A stretch of DNA of 64,000 nucleotides, from the NCBI RefSeq assembly GCF_932276165.1, contig NC_063997.1, forward strand, positions 1,560,001 to 1,624,000. Direction: 5' to 3'. This document shows positions 24,301-33,663 of the stretch, piece by piece. The position numbers and the translations under genes are program-made. The first letter of the stretch is position 1; each line of letters opens with the position of its first letter. The notes under the pieces were generated by a model that was not told where the DNA came from, did no database searches, and saw only the letters and a program-made list of their open reading frames with translations. This DNA is from Plutella xylostella (Eukaryota > Arthropoda > Insecta > Lepidoptera > Plutellidae).

Positions 24301-27300
24301 TGTGGTGGTGAAATGGAGGTTAGATTAATATTAGCCTCACCTAATGTAAGATGTGACCATTTATTATATTGGTTGGGTGTGCCAAGACGCAAGCAAAATA
24401 TATGTTCTGGCCGGGACATGAACTGAATTCCAGGTTTGAAATAGTTTGAATGAGCTCTACATATCCTTACCCTCAGGATGCACCGGCACAGGCCTCACAC
24501 AAGCTAACGGCAGGCCGAGTTGCCTACACAGATGCTGCACCACTCCCAGCGGGCTGCTCACCGAGCTGTAGATGCACGGCATCCGGCTAGTCAGGGCTAG
24601 AGCTGGAATTAGAAGTTGGTGTGAGTGAGAGAGATTGTCGATTGTGCTGCTCTATGTTCTTAAGGCCGCGTGTACGACGCCTGCGGTAAGGGCGGGAGGA
24701 GCGGCCTTACATTTAACACAAACAGTACCGTAGGACCATTGTAAACTGGCCTTAATTAAAATCAAAGATGTCGAAAACCGGCTGCTCTTGAAATTACTTT
24801 GGTAAGAACTTCTATATTGGTTGGATTGGTAGACATGAAATGAAATTCCATACAAAGGTTACGATGGCGCATCTATCAGAATCACAAAACATTTATTTGT
24901 TAAACGTGTAATATCCTTCATGTATTTGTCTTCATGTTTTAACATATTATTATTACAATTCATAAATGTTGTCAACTATGTTTTACTAGAAACCGGCGTA
25001 TAAATACTATTTTTATAAAACTATACTCTAAATTCGTGTGATTTGCGCCGATTTACAAATTCCTTACAGTAAGCCTTTTGTAATGTTCTATGAATATAGG
25101 GGCTACTCCTTATCTAGGCTTTCATTGGTGAAAAACATATATTATGTAGGTGAATATAGGTATTTAAAAATGGTATGTATTTCATACTCATGCAGTAAAC
25201 GGAAATACAATCAGTAGCTAGAGCTGTACGGTGATAAACTTATGTTGATAGTGTTGATAACGTTTTATTAGGTTTCACTAATAGATTATGCTTATTGGAA
25301 TAAACATTATGGGTATTATTAATTTCAAGGAAAGCAATATCAGGATACTGCAGTTTTAAAGTTACCTATCTAATTCCAATTATATTTGTCTGGTTCTTCT
25401 TCTAACTTGTTTTGTGTTCTACATTATGTACTGAAATTACTACAAATCAACCATTATTATTGAAGACATAAGCATTTGCTTATAAATGATGACAAAAGAG
25501 CTATAGTTGTTAAATGTCTATTGTATAAATCTACATTCATATTATAAAGAGGGAAGATATGTGTGTTTCATTGTATTGGCTTAGAGCCTACACTGGCCAG
25601 ATTTCAACAATTGGTTCACCATTATTTGTTATATTTTTGCATTTGGCTTTATATGGTAAATGAATTGCTTCTACAATATCCTTAAGTCCTAATGTCTTTT
25701 TATCCCCACAGGACATCCTTCAAAAGCAATCCTTGTGCAGAAAAGTTATTCTCTATAACTTACCACCATCCTCAAGGTATCTAGGGTAGCGGTGGTGCAG
25801 CAACATCCTTGTGACTCTGACGAGACCCTCCATCTGCTCCGCGTGATAGTATGCATGGTAGTCGGCCAGTCTATAACAAAATAAATTGCTAGTTCACTCT
25901 TTTCTTCTATTTTATTGTTATAGAAAGCCATTCATATTAGTCATTTTGCAATTGGAAATAACTGAAATTGAATGGGTTAGAAAAAGGACTTCTAGTCTTA
26001 TCTAGGAATCAAACCTAGGACATCATATTCTCAACTGCTCTTAGTTTAAGAAACATTCCAATGAAGTAGATTATAGTATTTAGTCAAGATTATATCTCAC
26101 AATATATCATTGAGCATATTGTTGTACATATACACTGGTACTTCTTATAGGTATAAGTATCTTATATTTGTTTAGAAACAACAAAATGGCAGACAATGTA
26201 AATATAAATTGTCAGTGAGATAAAGGTTAAAATAAGTATTTTCATATTATAAAATAACACTCTACTCCTCTTATAGGTATAAGTATCCCAATCCCTGCCT
26301 TACTATCAGAAATCATACCCAAAGTTATAAAACTCTCAGCCAATTAGTAAAGGATATAACAATGCATCCCTATTGTTTGTTGGTAATGGATTTTCACAAA
26401 CAATCAGTATTCAGGTATGCAAGTAGATGTTGATAGTTTTGAGCATCGAAGTAGAAAATTCTACTTTGATGGTTTTGAGTTATTATTTTCAATTAATTAT
26501 TGTGCGGCTTTACATTTTACATTATTCTTTAGATATGTGAAAAGAATAATTAATGGTTTTAATATATTATAAATGTTTCAAAGTTACTATTTCAATTAAA
26601 ACTAGTGCCTAATCAATAAAGACAAGGCCACAGAGATAATACCTGCACTATGATAATACTTTACATAGCTGATATGGATTACCTGTGTATGTATACTTCA
26701 AATCTCAAAGCTAATACATTGACCAGATATCAAAATAGCACCCAAACAAAGTTTTGCATCAAGCATCAATCACCAATAAACTCTACATAAGATATCAATG
26801 GCAAACACTAGCTAGGCAACACAGACTAGGGTTTGTGACAATTATGAAAAGATCGGCTAGCTGGCCTAAGAATTTATCTTTCCAAAACACACACACTCAG
26901 CCAACTGTACTGGACACTGCTTTTAGATATTATGTAGAAACTGCAATTTTATAAGCAGTTCACAGGTGTGCATTGTTAGGGTTTCAAGGGGTATGGCAAC
27001 CATGCATACTTACCATGTCATAAATACTACATAGTTTGTTCATCTTTCATGGCTGCTTTTGATGATGGAACTACCACCAGAAAACATTTTAACTAAAGAT
27101 TGAAAAAGCTACTTTGCTATAAACATAAAGTACCTAAACATATGAGACATCCATCTCGTGGTCTCACTGGCGATGTGAGCACCGAGTCTGGCTGCATGCG
27201 TCCGTTCGAGCCTGCCGAAAAGAGCCACAATACTGTGTGACAGGATGGCGGCCCGCGCCGGCGCGTCGGTCGGCAGCAGCGGCGGCTCCGAGCTGTCGCA

Positions 27301-27655
27301 CGTCGGGTCAGTCTTCACCACCAGCTCCTCTAGCGTCTGCAGAATCTCCCCCATAGAGGAACACTCTGGCTCGAAGAATCCCGCCGAAATCTTACGCCCC
27401 TCCACCGGACTCTTCGGACTGTCGTCGTCAGTGGCATCGTGAGCGTTCACGCCAGCCTCCAACCTGCCGACCAAGTCAGAGACCTGGAACTCTAGCCCGC
27501 CGAAAGGCCGTTCCTAAAAAAAAACGCAACATTACCAACTGGAATTTCGATGAAAGTACAAGGGATTGTGGAAAGGATATTACTATGTCCAGGTGAACTT
27601 CTTCATTGGGGATCGGTGGGCTGGCTTCTGGTTCTGGGGCTGGAGCATCTCCCAT
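12383..27655 (-). CDS. PDXDC1: PDXDC1-like protein (pyridoxal-dependent decarboxylase domain-containing 1), 16 exons
   Basis: Exons, 5' to 3' on the minus strand: 27655-27584, 27513-27134, 25870-25764, 24602-24471, 24107-23893, 23589-23518, 23008-22949, 22564-22425 (or 22089-21983), 21634-21583, 20838-20794, 20363-20235, 15827-15676, 14877-14810, 13875-13725, 13323-13202, 12570-12383. All junctions have AG/GT and matching phase; the sum is 2,085 nt (694 aa). Recalled similarity to human PDXDC1 runs throughout: the PLP-fold core (FGIPGLP), HGIVLRYCPLEG, the helix GREIEDTSRAL and the C-terminal GVLGRVPVVG. The segment aligned to the Schiff-base His-Lys of group II decarboxylases reads TPGPW (G315-P316), so the PLP lysine appears absent, as I recall for the human protein. 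The start is MGDAPAPEP, the first Met before the conserved region. The end is uncertain: the final AAG-TGA overlaps a good donor (AA|GTGAGT), so a further C-terminal exon may exist. Cellular role is unknown to me. Confidence 0.88.
13374..13471. repeat. Long imperfect hairpin
   Basis: GTCTGTTTTTTAATCTCAGA at the left pairs with TCTCAGATTAAAAAAACAGAC-type sequence at the right; arms are about 38 bp with few mismatches and the loop is about 20 nt. It lies in the PDXDC1 intron between 13323 and 13725. Confidence 0.7.
13617..13667. repeat. 16-bp perfect inverted repeat
   Basis: CAAACAAAGATTATAT (13617-13632) and ATATAATCTTTGTTTG (13652-13667) with a 19-nt loop; probably a small MITE remnant. Confidence 0.7.
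14478..14511. repeat. 15-bp perfect hairpin, 4-nt loop
   Basis: CGTTGGCCCTAAAAT, loop GACT, ATTTTAGGGCCAACG. In the PDXDC1 intron between 13875 and 14810. Confidence 0.75.
15196..15262. mobile_element. Very short Harbinger-like MITE
   Basis: GGGTGAGGCC ... GGCCTCACCC, 67 bp, TAA on both sides. Confidence 0.6.
15500..15643 (-). pseudogene. Two decayed copies of the 3' end of PDXDC1 exon 15676-15827
   Basis: The exon end and its donor (encoding HVLTATVEL, then AG|gtatgtg) are repeated at 15578-15643, and a short remnant of the donor side lies at about 15502-15525. The 15578 copy has lost a base next to the codons for AEAQ-MH and is frameshifted. The period is roughly 75-100 bp. The intact copy, 15676-15827, is the one in phase with its neighbours. 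Confidence 0.6.
16313..17971 (-). repeat. Tandem array of four frameshifted PDXDC1 exon copies
   Basis: Four copies of the exon at 20235-20363, with flanking intron, lie at about 16313-16440, 16836-16961, 17348-17474 and 17845-17971. The repeat period is about 500-520 bp. Each keeps the donor-side sequence encoding LNSWLGQVLQREADM, but all have lost one base in the proline-codon run that reads PPPYYHK in the intact exon, so the two halves of the exon are in different frames. The copy at 16836 has a second 1-bp loss upstream. The flanking units (CGCTTACTTTA, TGTCTGCTGG) are repeated too. These look like amplified, non-functional exon copies lying within the intron between 20235 and 15827. Confidence 0.8.
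18108..19117. mobile_element. Inverted-repeat element with CAGATCTGTCCCAA ends, inside the exon array
   Basis: Left end CTAGAATGCCGTGTG CCAGATCTGTCCCAA, right end TTGGGACAGATCTG TCACACGGCA. The left end carries a second ACAGATCTGTCCCAA at about 18161. About 1 kb, AT-rich, no ORF. It separates exon-copy units at 17.8 and 19.7 kb. Confidence 0.65.
19630..19948 (-). pseudogene. Fifth frameshifted PDXDC1 exon copy plus a partial sixth
   Basis: A further copy of the 20235-20363 exon is at 19738-19864, with the same missing base as the array at 16313-17971, and an exon-start fragment is at 19913-19948. It is separated from the main array by the inverted-repeat element at 18108-19117. The upstream flank (GAGAGCGCTGCCATG, GAAAGAAA) also matches the array units, so this is one more unit of the same array pushed apart. 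Confidence 0.7.
20991..21549 (+). repeat. Dispersed repeat, copy 1 (GGGTTCCGTAGC family)
   Basis: Starts AAAACCGGCCAAGTGCGAGT, ends GGCTACGGAACCCTAAAAA; the ends contain a GGGTTCCGT / ACGGAACCC hairpin. Near-identical to 51477-52220. It lies in the PDXDC1 intron between 20838 and 21583. I recognise the family as common in Lepidoptera but not its class. Confidence 0.8.
21983..22089 (-). other. Second in-frame copy of a PDXDC1 exon
   Basis: This 107-nt block repeats the 3' part of exon 22425-22564 almost word for word (GLTGGGARLPALPLW ... APLAAHLATAF). It has its own acceptor (tgcag) and a stronger donor (TTCAG|gtgagt). Like the 140-nt exon it enters in phase 0 and leaves in phase 2, so either copy can be joined to 23008-22949 and 21634-21583, but using both would break the frame. 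It is 11 residues shorter, differing at the N-terminus and lacking a VRA-like tripeptide. Which copy is used cannot be told from sequence alone. Confidence 0.65.
22104..22165 (-). pseudogene. Third, rearranged fragment of the same PDXDC1 exon
   Basis: On the minus strand this piece has an acceptor-like ctgcag, then sequence resembling the 5' part of exon 22425-22564 (GGCGCTGGCAGCACTAGCAG), and then jumps straight to a TTCAG|gtgagtgtgctag donor that also follows the 21983-22089 copy. It looks like the 5' half of a duplicated exon fused to its own 3' splice-site region by an internal deletion. Confidence 0.45.
22187..22408. mobile_element. MITE, CAGGGTGTTGCAAAA family, left end lost
   Basis: Family core CAGCATGGTATATCAAGCCC and its inverted partner TTTTCGGGCTTAGATATAAC, ending TTTTGCAACACCCTG. 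It lies between the two alternative PDXDC1 exon copies. Confidence 0.7.
22590..22773. mobile_element. Harbinger-like MITE
   Basis: AGGTGGGTACTGACCAA ... TTGGTCAGTACCCACCT with TTA on both sides, 184 bp. It starts 26 bp upstream of the acceptor of the 140-nt PDXDC1 exon (22425-22564), close enough to overlap its branch-point region. Confidence 0.75.
23090..23480 (+). mobile_element. Truncated copy of the same non-LTR family (last ORF codons + 3' UTR)
   Basis: It begins with the end of the RT frame (RKAPSLASFKRMVKDHFL, then stop at about 23158), followed by the family 3' UTR (AAAGGTTGTCTTGAAAAAAT, GATAAGACCGCC) and an ATCT microsatellite tail. It lies in the PDXDC1 intron between 22949 and 23518-23589, close to the acceptor-side exon. 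Confidence 0.85.
24603..25763. other. PDXDC1 intron, unstructured
   Basis: Intron between exons 24471-24602 and 25764-25870; no repeat family recognised. Confidence 0.6.
25871..27133. other. PDXDC1 intron, unstructured
   Basis: Intron after exon 2 of the gene; ATAGGTATAAGTAT is repeated at about 26149 and 26275, otherwise nothing identifiable. Confidence 0.6.
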
Positions 27656-28522
27656 GATACGTGGAACTTTTTTGGATTTTTACGACACCGACATTAAATT
27701 TTGTAAACGTCACAATCAAAAATTGTTTTGACGTTTGCGGATTTTGCTGATTTTGTTTCTGGCATAGACTAGGGCATAGACAAACAAGAGTGCGTTATTA
27801 TTTGAAGAGTGTAGGTGACGCGGCCACATGCAGCACGGGATGGGATGGATGAGGCGAGTTTATTCCCAAGAAACTACAGTCGTCGAAATATAATAGGCCC
27901 GTTTGAACAAAATGTATGGGATAACAAAATGGGTGGGGGATGATAACATGGGTGTCAAACCTAAATCATAAAAAATCTAAACAATAAGTTCATTTATTGA
28001 AACTGTAAATATCTATGTACACAATACAATCTAAATAACTAATATAAAATTAAAATTAAACTAAAAAGAAAATGCTGGCCAGATCGCTGCCAGTGCCACT
28101 GTCGGGTAGGGTTAGGGTTTCTGCTCGAGAATTCTCGAGCTCGAGAAGATTCGAGAAATTCGGCTTGGTTCGAGACGAGAAAAAAATCCGAAGACTCGAG
28201 AATTTCTCGAGCCTTGAGATAAAAATTAAGAATATTCAATTCGAATTTTCCTGCGCCGCTTTTAACAACACACACGTATACCATGCGCGTGTATTATGAT
28301 TTATTATGTTTCATCTCCATTTAAGCTAGTGCTGTACTGATAATACCAATGAATGATTAAAAGATAACGTAGTAATAGTTACGAACTGTTTCTTAGTTTA
28401 GGTGGACCAAAAGAAGTCATCCGATATTGCTTGGCTCTCATTTTTTTTCTAAATGAAAATCTTCGATTCTGTTTTTTGATTATGATTATTTGAACTTTTA
28501 ACAATTTTATTGGTAAAGTCTA

Positions 28523-28720
28523 GAAGGTGATATCGGCCAAATGGGCGCCGTTACAATTGACTGCCATACGGGCTCGTTTTATGGCATTTCTCATCACTTC
28601 AGCGAAAACTTCGGGCGAGAGATTCTCACACTCGTGTCGAAAGTTGTCCTTAAGGGCTTCCAGAGACACGAGCTTATTCACATAAACACGGGACTTCAAA
28701 AAACCCCAGAAAAACTGTCT
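28523..28720 (-). pseudogene. Transposase C-terminal remnant (mariner/Tc-like)
   Basis: Minus-strand reading FFWGFLKSRVYVNK, then LEALKDNFRHECENLSPEVF and NCNGAHLADITF resembles the end of insect DDE/DDD transposases (pattern LWG-x-LK-x-x-VY ... GGHL-x-D-x-x-F). No catalytic motif upstream is intact. It lies inside the hAT-like layer 28113-29602. Confidence 0.65.
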
Positions 28721-28805
28721 GAAATGGTTAAATTGGGTGATATTGCAGGGAAAAATTACAGATAAAACGAAAAAAACGGCGACCCGAAAACTGAATAAAT
28801 AAAAT

Positions 28806-29470
28806 ACAATACAATACTCTTTATTTGCACCAAAATAGAACATACAAAAAGAAACTTAAAAATAAAAACAGTACAAAAAGGCGGCCTTATTGCTTATAGC
28901 AATCTCTAACTACGTAATACATAACCCAAAAAATACCCGAAGCTGTCTAAATAATAAACTACAAGTCCCCCAGTATCGTAATTTATATGGAAAACAGCTA
29001 CTGCAATACCAAATACCTACCTTAATAAACCAACTCCCGCTAAATATAAGACAACAAATAACAACTAGTAATATTAAAAACAAACTAACACTTTTCTTCT
29101 TACAATCATAAATATGTAAAATAATCACCTAGTGTGTCTACACAAACAACTACTCTTGCATGTTATTTATCATAGAACAACACGGATTCGATGTTATTTT
29201 TTATAATGTGTTAGAATGTAAGCCTTATCTTTAAGTATTTTAAGACCAATGTACGGATACAATGAGTGAAGCCGTGCGAATGTCGGTGTGCGGTCAAACC
29301 TAAACTGGTTTTTGTCACACTGTAACTGTCTTTTTATATAAAATGTAACTTTGTGTAATTTATAATAAATAAAAATAATAAATAAATAAAAAAAAATACC
29401 AGACAACCTTTGAATGGAAGAGAGTTATAAAAGAAAATAGAAATAGAATTAGAGGTTTTAATTAGATTAT
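28806..29470 (-). mobile_element. Retrotransposon 3' UTR copy (layer 4), split by another insertion
   Basis: It matches 2014-2180: TACAATACAAT tail, CTTTATTTGCACCA and AGGCGGCCTTATTGCTTATA. The sequence breaks after CAATCTCTA at 28908 and resumes with CCAGACAA near 29399. Confidence 0.75.
28909..29396 (+). mobile_element. Non-LTR 3' fragment inserted in layer 4 (layer 5)
   Basis: Plus-strand coding VPQYRNLYGKQLLQYQIPTL, then NIKNKLTLFFLQS and a stop at 29111, looks like a retroelement ORF end. It is followed by about 280 bp of UTR and an AATAAATAAATAAAAAAAAA tail. No long target duplication is visible. Confidence 0.6.
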
Positions 29471-30118
29471 AAACACAATTAAATTAATGCTTTTTCTAAA
29501 GGCCTTCTTAGAAAGGCTCGAGACTCGAGAAGATTCGAGAATTTGGGCTCGAGAATTCTCGAAGCTCGAGAACGAAAACAGGTCGAGAAATCAGAAACCC
29601 TAGGTAGGGTACCCAAGACGCTGGCCGCGTTACCCCGCTGTATAGCGATGCTTAGCCTTTGTGCGAGGTAAGAGCCAGTCCTAGGGTCCCTTGAGACTTC
29701 TATTAGTCTGCTGCTGATTTCTTTAAAAAGCTGACGTGCCTCCGGTCCCCACGGCCCTAGGGTTTCGACTCCGAAAGGCACAAACATGTACCCCTCTCCT
29801 AGGGATGCATACCATACAATAAGTAACTTTTGGTACTTTAAAAGTTATTTTTTCTTTCGGCCGTTCAATAATAAGCCAGATTATGTGATTTTTTATGTAT
29901 TTCATCAAGTAAAATCAAGAGTAAATAGCAAATTTGAGTAGCTGTCCAAACGGGCCTATTATATTTCGACGACTGTATGAAAATGTTTCCTCGGGAGCTG
30001 GAGATACGAATTTTACGATTTATCAATCGTACGATTTCTCGAAGAATCGATTAAAATTACGATTATTAATCTGTGTAAAGCAAGGCTACCAACATGACAA
30101 GAAATAATATTGGTGTTG

Positions 30119-30142
30119 TCAAAATTTGACATTGACAGGCGA
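30119..30142 (+). promoter_or_regulatory. TTGACATTGACA motif upstream of NDUFS8
   Basis: TGTCAAAATTTGACATTGAC lies 70-90 bp before the ATG. The 13-mer TTTGACATTGACA also occurs on the minus strand at about 37670-37682, at the same side of the dNK gene. Interpretation as a core-promoter or initiator-type motif is an inference. Confidence 0.35.
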
Positions 30143-30207
30143 AAAATTCTCTCCTTCGTCAAGTCAATCAAAATAAATTCGAACTTGGTGAAAAAAATAC
30201 TGTAAAG

Positions 30208-32458
30208 ATGTCCTTAGCCAAAATATTCTCCGTATCATCGCGAGGTAAGGATATTGTTTCGCATTTCAGTGCATTTCCACAGTAATATTCACTGTCTTTC
30301 TCTCAAATAATCGAAAAAGTTGTTACGCAACTGTGTTGTTTATAACCTCTTTCTCGCTTTACATGATAAACAATCATTCAAAAAAGGGCCATATTCCTTT
30401 ATATTTCTAGCGTCACTCATTAATTACAAATCTACCTTTCAGTGCGAGCATCCGGCGCTTGCGGAATGCTATCTCGCCAAGCGAACTTCAGTTCTAAACC
30501 CGATACTGAACAAGTGTACCCTACAGCTGACGCAGGGTACAAGTATGTGAACCTCGATGACCCTAGGATGACCATGAAGGCGCTGTCGGACAGAGCCGCC
30601 CAGACCATGTTCTGGACTGAGCTGGCCAGAGGTTTTGCTGTGACACTATCCCACATTTTTAAGGTGCGTAAATTTCATATTGGTTTTCTGGTTTTTGTAT
30701 CATCCAGCTATTAACGGATAGCAGCTGTAATCTGAACTAAACTATCTATTATGCTTGAATGTTTTTCATTTATGAGCAATGAAGTGTGCACAATAAGAGA
30801 TAAACAATAAAGGCCTTACCACAAAAACTTAGACAGTATTTAACAGGTTTTCACCGCTGTCAAACGCCTACAAAATCTGTCAAATTTCATTTTAAACACT
30901 TGTTAAACAGTGTTTAAAGTTTTTTGTGGTAGCACATTAGTGATTTAAAATAGTCAACCTTGCTGTAACTTTTGAATTGATTCTTATAGGTCTACTAGCA
31001 TAATTATCATTACCTGCAGAGTTCTACCACTGCCATACTGGAAAACTCACTTAAAATACCTATACAAATACTTTCCAGGAGCCTGCCACAATCAACTATC
31101 CCTTCGAGAAGGGGCCCCTGTCCCCCCGCTTCCGCGGAGAGCATGCCCTGAGGCGCTACCCGTCCGGGGAGGAGCGGTGCATCGCCTGCAAGCTGTGTGA
31201 AGCTATCTGCCCTGCCCAGGTACAGTTCTTAGATAATTACAGTATGTATACAATAAAGTAACAATAGCACTATTTTAACAAAAATATCCAAGATGAAAGC
31301 CAGTATTGGAGTTTATTTCCCTCATTCTCTCTCTTGATGGAAGGCTTTTAATGAGAGGTGTTTAGTGACTAATAAATAGAATGGGCTTTGCTACCCTGAG
31401 CAGACAGACCCTGGAGTGGATGCAGAGCATTTCTATTGTTTTTCATACATTATACTAAAAACAATAGACAACAGCTTCTACTCTAGGTGCCAAAGTGGAG
31501 GCCTTTAAAACCTTTTAGTTTTGGTAGTATTAAGGACTATGCTATGCTGGCAGGGCCGTTGTTGCTAACTTCTACACCATACATTTCGTCACCCACAAAA
31601 ATACTCATAGGTGATTCAACACATAACACAGCATTGAATAGATAAAGTAGGCAGATACTTCATCATGTCATATTATGTGTAAAGTGTGTTGGTCCATCTG
31701 TTGCATGGACACAGGCATAACATTCTCTACTCATGTTTATCATGGTATCCACAAATCTATGCCCATTATTCATATTTTGATGTTTGTATATTCCAGGCTA
31801 TCACGATTGAGGCTGAGGAGCGTAAGGACGGCTCCAGAAGGACAACGCGTTACGATATCGACATGACCAAGTGTATCTACTGTGGATTCTGCCAGGTGAA
31901 TTATAATTCTTCAGACTGTAAAATAAGATATTATCGTACAAAGATACTAGATGTTAGAGAACTAAATTGGTAAATTCGTACTTTCAAATAAAAACGTTTA
32001 TTTGCCGACTTGGTTTACTATGTTTTCTTGGCTCCTAAACTGAGATGCCTTGTGCTATGTGTAGCCGTACATCCTTCGTATACTTGTATTACTTCACAAT
32101 CATTAATTACTATAATTCAGGCTGCATAAGTGGACGGTTTCTATTGTTACCTTAGAGCAGAGTAGTCATCACTGAAACAGTAAATTAAAACATAGTTGTT
32201 TAAGGCTCCCACACACAGTGTGGGCATGTGTGTAGTAGGCTTTAAATTTACATTAATAAAATGTTGTATTTTCATGCTTTCGCTTCCTCTTTACAGGAGG
32301 CGTGCCCAGTGGACGCGATCGTCGAAGGTCCCAACTTCGAGTTCTCGACCGAGACCCATGAGGAGCTTCTCTACAACAAGGAGAAACTTCTCTCCAACGG
32401 AGACAAGTGGGAGAGCGAGATAGCAACTAACATCAAGGCCGATCACTTGTACCGCTAG
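30208..32458 (+). CDS. NDUFS8: NADH dehydrogenase (ubiquinone) iron-sulfur protein 8, mitochondrial (complex I TYKY / ND-23)
   Basis: Five exons: 30208-30244, 30443-30663, 31079-31219, 31797-31895 and 32297-32458, with clean GT-AG borders and consistent phases, giving 219 aa, a normal length for the family. Two ferredoxin-type [4Fe-4S] motifs are complete: CIACKLCEAICP (Cys 120, 123, 126, 130) and CIYCGFCQEACP (Cys 159, 162, 165, 169). In the family these hold clusters N6a and N6b, which pass electrons towards the quinone site in the peripheral arm of complex I. The N-terminus (MSLAKIFSVSSRG, then basic/Ser-rich) fits a mitochondrial presequence. The ATG at 30208 is preceded by AAAG and lies about 70 bp after a TTGACATTGACA motif. 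The C-terminus IKADHLYR is typical. It lies head-to-head with the PDXDC1-like gene across a transposon nest. Confidence 0.97.
30815..30943. mobile_element. MITE in NDUFS8 intron 2
   Basis: TTACCACAAAAACTTAGACA at the left and AGTTTTTTGTGGTA at the right pair; TTTAACAG / CTGTTTAA arms lie inside. A half copy lies at 24257-24310. Confidence 0.6.
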
Positions 32459-32649
32459 ACGAGGTAGAAAGGGATGGAAGTTGTAGTACAACATGAGGTA
32501 TTTTTGGTCTTCTTCGACATCTAGTATTTTTTACAGCGCAGTTATAGTGATCTACTTATAATAGGCTATATAATACGTAATGAAATTTCAAATATTCTTA
32601 GATGTTTAAGCAAAAATGTCTTGTGTTTTATTGCAACTTTTGTAGTGTA

Positions 32650-32655
32650 AATAAA
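32650..32655 (+). promoter_or_regulatory. Poly(A) signal of NDUFS8
   Basis: The first AATAAA downstream of the NDUFS8 stop lies about 190 bp away, in a run aaataaataaaa, and is the likely cleavage signal. Confidence 0.55.
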
Positions 32656-33663
32656 TAAAATGGATAATTTGTTGACTTTTAAATTGTTATTGGGATAAAA
32701 TTAACTACCTATGTCAAAAACAATGTTAAAAGTTAAGTAGGAATAATTTAAATTATTCTTTTGTGATAAATAAAAATCTATTATATCTCAGTTAGAAACT
32801 TTTAATTATTTGTCTATAAAAATAATACTAAGAAGATAATTTAATAAATACGATTTTCTTACATGTAATTTGGCAATCATTGTGTATTTATGGTTTTGAC
32901 AAAAACACTTATAAATAAAAATTCAGTTCAAAATCTACGATCCACAAATAGCTTCGTCATTAACCTATATAACAAATGTTATCAATATGCCTCGTCAAAA
33001 ATCACTCAAAAAGGCCACCCCGAATCGTACCTGGCCCAAAGGTACCCATTATACTCGCAGCATTACCGCGTAATGTAATGTAATCAATTATAATACTAAA
33101 AATATAAATTATTATTTCAGTCATATAGCATAGCCCATTAGCGATTTAACTTTGTCTAATATGAGGTATATTCATTCGTTTACAGCTAAAAATACATTTT
33201 AAATCTACTTTTAGGAATAAAGATTAGCTTACAAAAGGCACAGCTGATTTGACTTATTACCAATTACATAATTATGGTAGATGAGTTTCCTCTAGAATCG
33301 AATTAATTATAAGGTCCTCCATACAAAACTTGGCATTGAAAATTTTAGCTCTACTGAACACCTGCAGTGCACCTTCTCAAATAGGAGGGATGTTTTTGCG
33401 ATGCAATTTTGACCCGCAGATTGGCCTGCAGTAGATAAATTACAATGAAGGTATTCTGGAAACATAATTAACTGTCATGATGTAAATTCAATAGTAAAAT
33501 TTAATAGCTACCTAGTAAATAACTAAATACCCTACAATTTCCCTTAGACACCTCAGCCTATGGAAAAAATAGTGGAGAAATTCCTATGTTTTCTGGTAGG
33601 TATATAAGTTAAGAGAAGTTTTCTAGCATCTTTTAGCAATTAACAATAATCAGTGTATAATAT
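32656..33663. other. Convergent intergenic region between NDUFS8 and dNK
   Basis: The two genes converge here; AT-rich, with an ORF remnant-like stretch at 32985-33060 (GGCCACCCCGAATCGTACCT) that I could not identify. Confidence 0.5.

Larger units (their letters stand above)
28113..29602. mobile_element. hAT-like element inserted in the retroelement (layer 3)
   Basis: Ends TAGGGTTTCTG / CAGAAACCCTA with an 8-bp duplication GGTAGGGT at 28105-28112 and 29603-29610. The subterminal 100 bp at each side are packed with TCGAGAATTCTCGAG-type palindromes in inverted orientation. Removing it rejoins the retroelement frame. Confidence 0.8.
27989..29815 (-). mobile_element. Non-LTR retrotransposon 3' fragment inserted in the MITE (layer 2)
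   Basis: Flanked by the 8-bp duplication ACAATAAG (27981-27988, 29816-29823). Minus-strand coding reads MFVPFGVETLGPWGPEARQL, then SYLAQRLSIAIQRGNAASVL, is interrupted at 29603 by another element, and resumes after it (GSDLASIFFLV, stop at about 28047). The 3' UTR ends AATAAATGAA. This C-terminal motif is known to me from insect non-LTR polyproteins. Confidence 0.75.
27877..29975. mobile_element. TA-flanked MITE (outer layer of a nested stack)
   Basis: Inverted ends CAGTCGTCGAAATATAATAG and CTATTATATTTCGACGACTG with TA on both sides mark the borders. The outer arms (27877-27988 and 29816-29975) match the uninterrupted 248-bp relative at 8292-8539, so the 1.8 kb in between is a later insertion. 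Confidence 0.85.
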
